A DNA stretch of 64,000 nt from an uncultured Bacteroides sp. Its GTDB lineage: Bacteria > Bacteroidota > Bacteroidia > Bacteroidales > Bacteroidaceae. The notes under the pieces were generated by a model that was not told where the DNA came from, did not search any database, and saw only the letters and a list, made by a program, of their open reading frames with translations. Positions 1 through 7,430 of this stretch are shown here, piece after piece. Numbering within the stretch: position 1 is the stretch's first letter; each line of letters begins with the position of its first letter. The stretch lies in NCBI GenBank assembly GCA_900766195.1, contig CAAFUN010000168.1:4089-68088 (forward strand), written 5' to 3'. Made by a program: the position numbers and the translations under genes.

Positions 1-1605
1 ATCACGCAACGTTTCAATAGTGCTCTTCTGTCCTTTGGTTTTTAGTTCTTCGCGGAAGTCTTTCAAATCAAAGCCCTCCCGACTAAAGATTGCCTTCTCT
101 GCATCAGCAATACCTACAATATGAAGTTTCAAGCCGTTTTCAAGCATCAATTTTTGCTGCTGACATCTGATTTGTTCAATCAAGCTTCCACCCACTGTAC
201 CCACACCGCAAATGAAAAGGTTCAGCACCTGATATTCCGACAAGAAAAATGAATCATGAATTACATTCAATGACTTGCGTAGAGACTTACTTTCTATGAC
301 AAAAGAGATGTTGGTCTCTGAAGCACCCTGCGCACAAGCAATCACATTGATACCGTTACGACCAAGTGTACCAAATAGCTTTCCGGCAATGCCCGGCGTA
401 TGTTTCATATTTTCACCAACAATAGCCACTGTTGCCAAATTTTTCTCCGCTTGTATAGGAGAAATCTCTCCCATTTCAATCTCCTTAGCAAATTCTTCAT
501 TCAGTACCTCACAAGCCAGATCAGCATCTGCATTACGTACACCAATGGAAGTAGAATTCTCGGAAGAGGCCTGTGATACAAGGAATACGCTAATGCCATT
601 CTTCGCCAACGCCTTAAAAATACGATAATTCACTCCGATTACGCCTACCATACCAAGCCCTTGAACTGTGATAAGACTTGTATCATTAATAGAAGAAATA
701 CCCTTTATTGCCTTACATAATGGGTTGGATACGTCTTTTTTGATTATAGTTCCTGTTCCCTCGGGATTAAATGTATTCTTTACCAGAATTGGAATATTCT
801 TGTGGCATACCGGGTATATAGTTGGCGGATAAACCACTTTTGCACCAAAATTGCAAAGTTCGGTAGCTTCCACATAGCTCAATTCGCTAATGGTATAAGC
901 ACTCTGTATGACACGCGGATCGGCAGTCATAAAGCCGTCTACATCAGTCCATATTTCCAAGACTTCTGCATCAAGAGCAGCTGCTATGATCGCAGCAGTA
1001 TAATCGGAACCGCCACGTCCCAGGTTTGTTACATCACCGCTTGTCTTATCTGTTGAGATAAAACCGGGAACCAGCGATCTCTGAGGAAGAGGTTTAAAAG
1101 CTTCACGAACTAATTCGTTAGTAAGTTCTGTATCTAGAACATGTTTGGAATGCTTGGTTTCGGTTTTTATAAATTTACGTGAATCAAACCATTTGGCACC
1201 TGTTAGCTCTGCTACAATAATGGAGGATAAACGTTCGCCGTAACTAACAATAGTATCGGATGTTTTCGGAGATAAGTCTTTTATAAGATATATGCCTTGG
1301 AAGATTCCTCTAAGTTCGTTAAGTAATTCGCCTATCTGACGTTGTAATTCTATTTGCGCTTCACCGGGAGGAATTATCTCTTTTATCATTTCAACATGAC
1401 GATAGACAATTTCACGGAACTCATTCTCATAGGTAGAATCACCCGAAGCTGCCATCTTTGACGTGCTGATTAATTTATCCGTGATACCACCTAAAGCGGA
1501 AACAATCACTATAACCGGTTCTTCTACTGCTTCTACAATTCTCTTTACATTCAAAATACTTTTCGCGGAACCTACGGATGTTCCGCCGAATTTCATTACC
1601 TTCAT
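1..1605 (-). CDS. thrA: Bifunctional aspartokinase/homoserine dehydrogenase, N-terminal 535 codons (runs off window)
   Basis: Catalyses the first and third steps of threonine/methionine synthesis (aspartate to aspartyl phosphate; aspartate semialdehyde to homoserine), in the cytoplasm. The product opens MKVMKFGGTSVGSAKS, the aspartokinase nucleotide-binding motif, and ends at the window edge inside the homoserine dehydrogenase Rossmann region (a CGVGTVGGSLIEQ-type glycine motif near 150-200). About 535 of an expected ~810 residues are present, so this is a window truncation and not a broken gene. The ATG at 1605 is chosen because it places the FGGTS motif at residue 6. A threonine-rich leader peptide lies about 125 bases upstream, so threonine-responsive attenuation is likely. 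Domain calls are from family knowledge and are very secure. Confidence 0.95.
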   Translation of the reverse strand, partial: MKVMKFGGTSVGSAKSILNVKRIVEAVEEPVIVIVSALGGITDKLISTSKMAASGDSTYENEFREIVYRHVEMIKEIIPPGEAQIELQRQIGELLNELRGIFQGIYLIKDLSPKTSDTIVSYGERLSSIIVAELTGAKWFDSRKFIKTETKHSKHVLDTELTNELVREAFKPLPQRSLVPGFISTDKTSGDVTNLGRGGSDYTAAIIAAALDAEVLEIWTDVDGFMTADPRVIQSAYTISELSYVEATELCNFGAKVVYPPTIYPVCHKNIPILVKNTFNPEGTGTIIKKDVSNPLCKAIKGISSINDTSLITVQGLGMVGVIGVNYRIFKALAKNGISVFLVSQASSENSTSIGVRNADADLACEVLNEEFAKEIEMGEISPIQAEKNLATVAIVGENMKHTPGIAGKLFGTLGRNGINVIACAQGASETNISFVIESKSLRKSLNVIHDSFFLSEYQVLNLFICGVGTVGGSLIEQIRCQQQKLMLENGLKLHIVGIADAEKAIFSREGFDLKDFREELKTKGQKSTIETLRD

Positions 1606-1689
1606 CTTATGGTGTTATAAAGTTGATACATGGTGTCTGAAACAGGAATCGATATCCTGTTGTTATGACAATACTAAAACTAAAATAAT

Positions 1690-1783
1690 TGCTGAAAATA
1701 GTGTAACACGTAGAAACACAAATACTATCCCTAACCCCTAAGGGTTGTGGTCATACACATGGATGTGACTGTATGAGGATAGT
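1690..1783 (-). promoter_or_regulatory. Candidate thr attenuator: alternative stems over the leader
   Basis: On the minus strand the leader coding start contains ACTATCC (1783-1777). The peptide end and stop region contains GGATAGT (1730-1724), its exact complement. Downstream, ACACTATTTT (1704-1695) can also pair with the same region (ATAG/GTGT arms) and is followed by a short U-run. The two pairings are mutually exclusive, as expected of an attenuator. A further 7-bp hairpin (AACAGGA/TCCTGTT, about 1644-1664) lies nearer thrA. Regulation is inferred, and no folding energy was computed. Confidence 0.45.
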
Positions 1784-1793
1784 AATTATTCAT
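1731..1793 (-). CDS. Putative thr operon leader peptide (20 aa, Thr-rich)
   Basis: A 20-codon open frame reads MNNYYPHTVTSMCMTTTLRG and stops about 125 bases before thrA. Five of the 20 residues are Thr, three of them consecutive (residues 15-17) near the stop codon. This is the layout of a transcription-attenuation leader, where ribosome stalling on Thr codons senses charged tRNA-Thr. A Bacteroides-type -7 element lies just upstream (1830-1837). Translation is not proven. The call rests on composition, position and overlapping stem segments. Confidence 0.6.
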   Translation of the reverse strand: MNNYYPHTVTSMCMTTTLRG

Positions 1794-1829
1794 AATCTCT
1801 GTTTCTATCGTTTCTTTGATAAGTGTGTG

Positions 1830-1837
1830 CAAAAATA
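1830..1837 (-). promoter_or_regulatory. Candidate -7 promoter element for leader/thrA
   Basis: Reads TATTTTTG on the minus strand, matching the Bacteroides TAnnTTTG element. It would start transcription about 30 bases before the leader-peptide ATG. No good -33 TTTG is seen at 19-21 bases. Confidence 0.45.
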
Positions 1838-2080
1838 GCAATAAAAATATTCAATCTATCACTTTTCCAAAGTTTTTTGCAATAAAATATCAAGAGACAC
1901 TATAAAAAGGATAAAAGGAAACTATAAATAAGTGCGAAAAGAAAATCATTTCTAAAATAATACCAGGCATTTCTTTCGGCACCTCAAAGCTAAATTAGTT
2001 TTCTTTGATATTGGGAAAGAAAACAAGTAGAAAATTAGCCAAGAATTTATCATTATGACATATATAAAAAGTTATTTCAT

Positions 2081-2088
2081 TATATTTG
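2081..2088 (+). promoter_or_regulatory. Candidate -7 promoter element for asparaginase
   Basis: TATATTTG matches TAnnTTTG. It implies a transcript start near 2095, downstream of the possible TTG start at 2086. It therefore supports translation from the tandem ATGs at 2110/2113. Confidence 0.5.
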
Positions 2089-2109
2089 CGACAAAACAAA
2101 GGATCAAAG

Positions 2110-3153
2110 ATGATGTCATACACAAATAACACTTCCGTTTTGTTAATTTATACCGGTGGAACCATTGGTATGATAGAAAATCCTGAAACAGGTGCTTTGG
2201 AGAATTTTAATTTGGAACAGTTACAGAAACAAGTTCCAGAACTCCATAAATTTTCTTTTCATATTGATACTTATCAGTTTGATCCTCCCATGGATTCATC
2301 CGATATGGATCCAGATGCCTGGCGTAAATTAGTACATATCATCAGTGATAATTACCACCAATACGCAGGATTCGTCATTCTGCACGGTACAGATACCATG
2401 GCTTATACCGCTTCATCCCTTAGTTTTATGCTCGAAGGACTCGGCAAACCTGTAATTCTGACTGGTTCCCAACTCCCTATTGGCGTGCTGAGGACAGACG
2501 GGAAGGAAAATCTGCTGACTAGTATTGAAATAGCCGGTGCACAGAATGAAGAAGGACAACCCATGGTGCCCGAAGTTTGCATATTCTTTGAAAACCATCT
2601 GATGCGGGGTAACCGTACCACGAAAATGAATGCTGAAAATTTCAATGCGTTTCGCTCATTCAACTATCCAGTATTGGCAACGGCAGGAATACATATCAAA
2701 TATGGTAGTAATATCCGTAAGTTACCTTCGGGAAATCTCTCTCTCTATCCTCATTACTTATTGGACACAAACATTGCCATTCTTAAACTTTTCCCCGGTA
2801 TACAGGAAAGTGTAGTGTCAAGTATATTAGGCATAAAAGGATTGAGAGCTGTAGTACTTGAAACTTACGGCTCGGGTAATGCACCACGCAAAGCATGGTT
2901 TATCCGTCGCTTGCGTGAAGCTTGCAATGAAGGCATTGTCATTGTCAATGTCACACAATGCAATGCCGGTACGGTTGAGATGGATCGCTATGAAACGGGC
3001 TATCAGCTATTACAAGCAGGAGTAGTCTGTGGATATGACAGCACCACAGAGTCGGCTGTTACCAAACTGATGTTTCTATTAGGCCACGGCTACGATGCTG
3101 AAGAAGTAAGAGAACGCATGAGTCTGCCGATAGCTGGAGAAATCAGTGTATGA
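2110..3153 (+). CDS. ansA: Type I L-asparaginase (cytoplasmic)
   Basis: Hydrolyses L-asparagine to aspartate and ammonia. The N-terminal catalytic motif YTGGTIGM (first nucleophilic Thr) and the second catalytic region HGTDTMAYTAS are both present, followed by KPVILTGSQLP, all hallmarks of bacterial asparaginases. The length of ~347 aa and the lack of a signal peptide fit the cytoplasmic type I enzyme. The frame can be extended to a TTG at 2086, but the promoter element overlaps that codon, so the ATG pair at 2110/2113 is preferred. It stands alone between thrA (divergent) and the fimbrial recombinase. Producing aspartate next to aspartokinase may be coincidence. Confidence 0.93.
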   Translation: MMSYTNNTSVLLIYTGGTIGMIENPETGALENFNLEQLQKQVPELHKFSFHIDTYQFDPPMDSSDMDPDAWRKLVHIISDNYHQYAGFVILHGTDTMAYTASSLSFMLEGLGKPVILTGSQLPIGVLRTDGKENLLTSIEIAGAQNEEGQPMVPEVCIFFENHLMRGNRTTKMNAENFNAFRSFNYPVLATAGIHIKYGSNIRKLPSGNLSLYPHYLLDTNIAILKLFPGIQESVVSSILGIKGLRAVVLETYGSGNAPRKAWFIRRLREACNEGIVIVNVTQCNAGTVEMDRYETGYQLLQAGVVCGYDSTTESAVTKLMFLLGHGYDAEEVRERMSLPIAGEISV

Positions 3154-3222
3154 GTAATTCATTGTACATCTCTCTGACAGCATAGTTGCTAAAGAGAATT
3201 CTTTCACTTAAAAAAAAGAGCT

Positions 3223-3250
3223 ATCTTTATGCTTTTTATCACATAAAGAT
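3223..3250. repeat. 9-bp inverted repeat ahead of the recombinase gene
   Basis: ATCTTTATG and CATAAAGAT are perfect inverted arms separated by 10 bases, ending seven bases before the recombinase ATG. It could be an operator bound by the recombinase itself or a leader hairpin. The left arm is part of TATCTTTATG, which also occurs upstream of the recombinase at 63830. Confidence 0.5.
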
Positions 3251-3256
3251 AATCTT

Positions 3257-4256
3257 ATGAAAACAATTTCATTAAAACAATTTACAACTTATTTAATCCT
3301 TGATTTAAAAAATAAAGGTCGCTATGGAACCGCTCATGTTTATAGTAGCGTATTACACTCCATTACAGAATATGCTGATGATAATTTCCCTATTCAGCAA
3401 ATAACCCCCACTTTTTTGAAGAGATATGAGCAATATTTAATTAATGTAAAAGGATTAAAATGGAATACTTCATCCACATATTTACGCTGTTTACAAACCA
3501 TTTATAATAAAGCGTTAGAATCTGGACTTACGACTTTTATTCCATGCCTATTTAAGGAAGTATTTACAGGGGTTATGCGTAATCATCATCGTGCTTTACC
3601 ATCATCTGAAATACGCCGCTTACTTAGTTAACTCTACAGTTCCTATAGAGAACAAAGAATCTCATTCCGAGAAAGAAAAAATACCTTATTCAGTAAAAAG
3701 GGCAAGCGATTATCTTGAACTTATGCTCAGACTACGTGGTCTTTCATTTATAGACCTTGCTTTTCTGAAAAAAAACGACTATTCTGAAGAGTATTTGACA
3801 CTTCGTCGACAAAAAACGGGCATAACTTTACGTATACATGTATCAAAAGAAGCATCAAAGCTAATAAATTTACATTATAATCCTGATTCAAAATCTCCTT
3901 ATTTACTGGACATTCTCAACGGTAATTTAAGAGGATATGCCGCTTACTGTGACTACCAAAACAAGTTACGTAATTTAAACGCAGCATTAAAACGATTGGC
4001 GATGTATAGTCATGTACAAAAAGCAGTAAGCAGCTATTGTGCACGCCACACTTGGGCTACACAAGCTAAATATTGCGGGGTGCCCATTCCTATTATATCA
4101 GAAGGACTCGGGCACACTTCAGTGACAACGACTGAAGCTTATCTTAAATCTTTTGATAATTATATATTAGATTCTGCAAACGAAGAGGTTATAAACTATA
4201 TTTTCAGTGGAAACAAACGAAATAAAGATTCTATAATATACCAACCAACAGCCTAA
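3257..4256 (+). pseudogene. Tyrosine site-specific recombinase, frameshifted (phase-variation integrase type)
   Basis: Two overlapping frames together encode a ~332-residue integrase. The N-terminal SAM-like core-binding domain (3257-3631) ends LPSSEIRRLLS. The catalytic domain continues in the next frame from about 3615 to 4256. Catalytic residues are all present in the second part: Arg in LRGLSF, Lys in RQKTG, Arg in CARHTWAT, His in GLGHTS and the Tyr nucleophile in TEAYLKSF. The total span is 1000 nt, one base more than a multiple of three, so a single-base insertion between roughly 3590 and 3629 explains the break. No obvious slippery run sits there. The family inverts nearby promoters in Bacteroides. 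Its position beside a segment with 22-bp inverted repeats suggests that segment as its substrate. It could also be a sequencing error or a translated frameshift. Confidence 0.85.
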
Positions 4257-4278
4257 TAACTAGACTACTAAAGCAATG

Positions 4279-4300
4279 TTACTTCATAAGTAACGGAAAA
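4279..4300 (+). repeat. Left inverted repeat of the invertible segment (22 bp)
   Basis: TTACTTCATAAGTAACGGAAAA is the exact reverse complement of 5255-5276, and the bases on both sides mismatch. With the base before it, it contains the small palindrome GTTACTT-CAT-AAGTAAC, two 7-bp arms around a 3-bp asymmetric core. That is the architecture expected of a tyrosine recombinase crossover site. Confidence 0.85.
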
Positions 4301-5254
4301 TTAGAAATTTGACTATGAGAACAGTACCTTAATGAAACTATTCTCAATCTTTTATGATTGGTTAATAAAGTAGTATATTAAAAGATTGATTTAAACTGAA
4401 TTAGATGTTTTTTTTGAATTCGCTTTTATAAAGCATAGCTAAGAAAATATTTTGTCATTTTTTGCTATGGTGTATTGCTAAAATAATAGTGATATTGGTG
4501 ATGTTATATTTCTATTTCGTTGAAGTATGTAGCTATTTAATGGAATAAAAAATATTTATATACGAAAGCTTAATTTTCAACTCCAAAAAATATTCGTTTA
4601 AATAAAAGACAAAAATGCTTTCAACTTGTTAGCGATATTAGGTTACTGGATATTAAACTTTCCAATCGAGTTATGTTTTTCTTAAGTATATATCAATCAA
4701 TAAGTCTAGAAAATACCGTTTTAATTCTTTTAGAGTATTTACAAAAATGATAAATAGAGACTTCTTTATCATTTTAAAAAGTTTTACCATGAGCTGTAGA
4801 CGCACTCATTAAGCTTTATATTTGTTATTATATTAGAGAAGTACGATTTGTATCTGTCCAATCAATTGAAGAGACTGTTTCTATTGCTAATTCTTAGAGT
4901 ACAAGCTGTCAAACTAAGAGTGATAATTTATAAATTAAAAAATTTTGAACTATGTCCAAGAAGTGTGATATTTCTTACTTAAATATATTAAAGCATTAGA
5001 AAAATACTTGCATTTTCTAGAAATAATAGCAATTAATGTATATAAATTGTGCATACAAGGAATATATATCATATGTCTGAATGATCCTAATCTGCAAGTT
5101 GTTCCTTTATTATATGCAATTTTCTACGAGTCAATAATTTAGCTTTTCTATTTAATCAATAGAAATTCTTATATCTTATGCTCTTTTTTGATATATTTTT
5201 ATCTATTATTTAATTTAAATGTATATTTTTGCCGAGAAAATTATTTATTTTGCG
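4301..5254. other. Putative 954-bp invertible promoter segment
   Basis: A very AT-rich stretch with no open frame of note on either strand, bounded by perfect 22-bp inverted repeats. Promoter-like TAnnTTTG elements face right at 4817-4824 and 5224-5231. No exact TAnnTTTG was seen facing left near the left repeat. As drawn, the rightmost element reads through the right repeat into the fimbrial genes (ON). Inversion would remove it (OFF). The segment is several times longer than the ~200-bp promoter segments usual for Bacteroides phase switches, and its remaining content is unexplained. Confidence 0.75.
5224..5231 (+). promoter_or_regulatory. Candidate promoter of the fimbrial operon, inside the invertible segment
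   Basis: TATTTTTG matches the Bacteroides -7 consensus and lies 24 bases inside the right inverted repeat, reading toward the gene at 5320. Transcription would begin near 5238 and carry the right repeat in the 5' leader. No clear -33 TTTG is present at the usual spacing. Confidence 0.6.
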
Positions 5255-5276
5255 TTTTCCGTTACTTATGAAGTAA
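5255..5276 (-). repeat. Right inverted repeat of the invertible segment (22 bp)
   Basis: Exact reverse complement of 4279-4300, located 43 bases before the first fimbrial gene. See the left repeat for the internal dyad. Confidence 0.85.
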
Positions 5277-5319
5277 TGGAATAAGAATAGAAGAAAAATA
5301 TATTGTAAGATTTTTATAT

Positions 5320-5898
5320 ATGAAGAAACTGAAGCTTGTTGCTATTATCACACTCGTTCTATCAGGAACATGTAACCATTTGGCAGCACAGGAAATAGCC
5401 ATAAAGAATAATCTCCTTTATGATGCTACAACCACGCCTAACTTACAGTTGGAAATGTCCCTTAGCCGGAAAACCACTTTTGAACTGGGTGTCGGAGTAA
5501 ATCCGTTCACCTTCTCTGACAACAAGAAGTTCAAGCACTGGCTGGTGCAACCCGAGTATCGCTATTGGCTTTGCGAGAAATTCAACGGACACTTCTTCGG
5601 TATTCATGCACACGGCGGTCAGTTTAATGTTGGTGGATGGGATATCCCTGTCGGCCGACTTGACATATTCAAGGATCATCGCTATCAAGGCTACTTCTAT
5701 GGCGCAGGCATCAGTTATGGCTATCAATGGATTATCAGCCCACGATGGAACATGGAGTTCAACCTTGGTGGAGGTTATGCGCGTATCCACTATGACAAGT
5801 ATCCCTGCGCCACATGCGGAACCCGGGAAGACAAAGGGAAATACAACTATTTCGGCGTAACAAAAGCCGCCATATCATTAGTCTATTTCATAAAGTAA
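5320..5898 (+). CDS. DUF3575 outer-membrane-type protein, first gene of fimbrial operon
   Basis: The 192-aa precursor has a signal peptide (MKKLKLVAIITLVLSGTCNH, cleavage around LAAQ-E). The body is rich in alternating aromatic and polar residues, typical of a small outer-membrane barrel. The order NNLLYDATTTPNLQLEM, then QPEYRYW, then a late CATCG motif matches the DUF3575 family, which in Bacteroidales sits at the head of FimA/Mfa fimbrial operons. The biochemical role is unknown, and an assembly or anchoring role is inferred from context. It lies 12 bases ahead of the next gene, so the two are co-transcribed, and it is the first gene after the invertible promoter. Confidence 0.8.
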   Translation: MKKLKLVAIITLVLSGTCNHLAAQEIAIKNNLLYDATTTPNLQLEMSLSRKTTFELGVGVNPFTFSDNKKFKHWLVQPEYRYWLCEKFNGHFFGIHAHGGQFNVGGWDIPVGRLDIFKDHRYQGYFYGAGISYGYQWIISPRWNMEFNLGGGYARIHYDKYPCATCGTREDKGKYNYFGVTKAAISLVYFIK

Positions 5899-5910
5899 TC
5901 TGAAGCTAAG

Positions 5911-7365
5911 ATGAAAACAAAATATATTTCTTTTATAATTGCCCTTCTGGCTATCATACCGGGTGTATATGCCCAGACACCTTATTTACAAGGAGTGAAA
6001 GTGGAAAATCCGCAAGCATCCAGACACAATGGAAAAGTGACGGTATCTATGGATATTGTGGTCGACGGGCTCGATATGAAATCCAACGACATGATTATCC
6101 TTACCCCCGTACTGAAGTCCAACCAAGACTTCACCACAGCCGAGCTTCCACCGGTGGTAATAGCGGGAAACAAACGTAATAAGATATTAAAGCGGCAGCA
6201 GAAGTTCCACAACTCTATCGGTATAGAAGCTACCCCGCATACTATATTGAAAAGAAAGAATAACGCGGTACAGCAGGTGGCCTACACCGCCGAACTGCCA
6301 CAGGCAGCATGGATGAAAGACGCCACACTGTCACTAGATGAGAAGGTGGTGGGCTGCGCCGACTGTAACAAGGAGAAAGATCTGACACTGACAGCCGTTC
6401 CGCGCATCCTGCCGGGTGACTATATTCCGGCTTACCACTTGACCTACATCATGCCCGAAGCCGAAGTGAAAACCCGCAGTGACCGCCACACCGCCACCTT
6501 CAATTATGTGGTGGACCGTTACGAACTGCTCCGCAACTATAAGGGCAACGCTGCCAAGTTTGCTGAAGTGGACAAGATTATCGGTGACCTGCAGCGCAAT
6601 TCCGACCTCAAGATCACGGAGTTCCACATAGCCGGATATGCCTCACCCGAAGCCAGTGTACCCCACAATCGCATGCTGGCAAAGAATCGTGCCGAGTCAT
6701 TTGCCAACTACCTCATCTCCAAGTTCGGAGTATCCCGCAACCAGTTTACCGTAGAAAGCTTCGGCGAGGACTGGGACGGACTGCGTAAGGCGATTGCCGC
6801 TTCCTCCATTGCCGACCGTCAAGCCATATTAGATATTATAGATAAGGTATCAAATCCCGATTCCCGTGACGCCGCGTTGATGAAGCTCTCCGGCGGCGGC
6901 ACCTACCGTACGTTGCTGAACGACTATTATCCGCCGCTCCGCCGCACGGAATACGTCATAGCCTACAATGTTCGTCCGTTCGACGTGGACGAGGCGCGCG
7001 AAATCATTAAGACCAATCCCCGCCTGCTCAACCTCAACGAGATGTACATGGTGGCAAAGAGTTATCCCGTGGGCAGCAAAGAATTTAAAGAAGTGTTCGA
7101 CGTTGCCACACGACTATACCCAGATAGTGAAATAGCCATACTGAACTCTGCATCAGCGGACATCGAGGGCGGTAATCCGGATGCGGCACTTGAGCGTATG
7201 GGCAGGATAGCCGAAAGCTCCAAAGCGTGGAACAACATTGGTGTGGGCTATGCCCGCAAGGGAGATTTTGTCAGGGCGAAAGAATACCTCGATAAAGCAG
7301 CGTCAGCGGGAGATACCGATGCACGGCAGAACTTGCAGGAACTGGAGAAAGTCGTGAATCAATGA
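5911..7365 (+). CDS. DUF3868 / OmpA-like / TPR protein, fimbrial operon
   Basis: The 484-aa exported protein has a signal peptide (to VYA-Q around residue 21). Residues ~25-150 fit the DUF3868 domain. Residues ~230-350 carry an OmpA-like segment (HIAGYASPEASVPHN, then KNRAESFANYL and FGEDWDG), suggesting periplasmic peptidoglycan contact. The C-terminal ~110 residues form TPR-like helical pairs (WNNIGVGYARKGDF). DUF3868 proteins regularly follow DUF3575 proteins in Bacteroidales fimbrial loci. A role in linking fimbriae to the wall or in assembly is inference. Codons are noticeably more GC-rich than in the recombinase region just upstream. Confidence 0.8.
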   Translation: MKTKYISFIIALLAIIPGVYAQTPYLQGVKVENPQASRHNGKVTVSMDIVVDGLDMKSNDMIILTPVLKSNQDFTTAELPPVVIAGNKRNKILKRQQKFHNSIGIEATPHTILKRKNNAVQQVAYTAELPQAAWMKDATLSLDEKVVGCADCNKEKDLTLTAVPRILPGDYIPAYHLTYIMPEAEVKTRSDRHTATFNYVVDRYELLRNYKGNAAKFAEVDKIIGDLQRNSDLKITEFHIAGYASPEASVPHNRMLAKNRAESFANYLISKFGVSRNQFTVESFGEDWDGLRKAIAASSIADRQAILDIIDKVSNPDSRDAALMKLSGGGTYRTLLNDYYPPLRRTEYVIAYNVRPFDVDEAREIIKTNPRLLNLNEMYMVAKSYPVGSKEFKEVFDVATRLYPDSEIAILNSASADIEGGNPDAALERMGRIAESSKAWNNIGVGYARKGDFVRAKEYLDKAASAGDTDARQNLQELEKVVNQ

Positions 7366-7430
7366 ATTCAACATATGTATAACTAAAACAAAAAAAGAGC
7401 ATTATTAATTCACTTTATTTTTTAACAAGT

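Noticed and set aside
3590..3632. Programmed ribosomal frameshift in the fimbrial recombinase
   Set aside because: No slippery heptamer or clear stimulatory structure was seen at the junction, so a simple one-base insertion is more economical.
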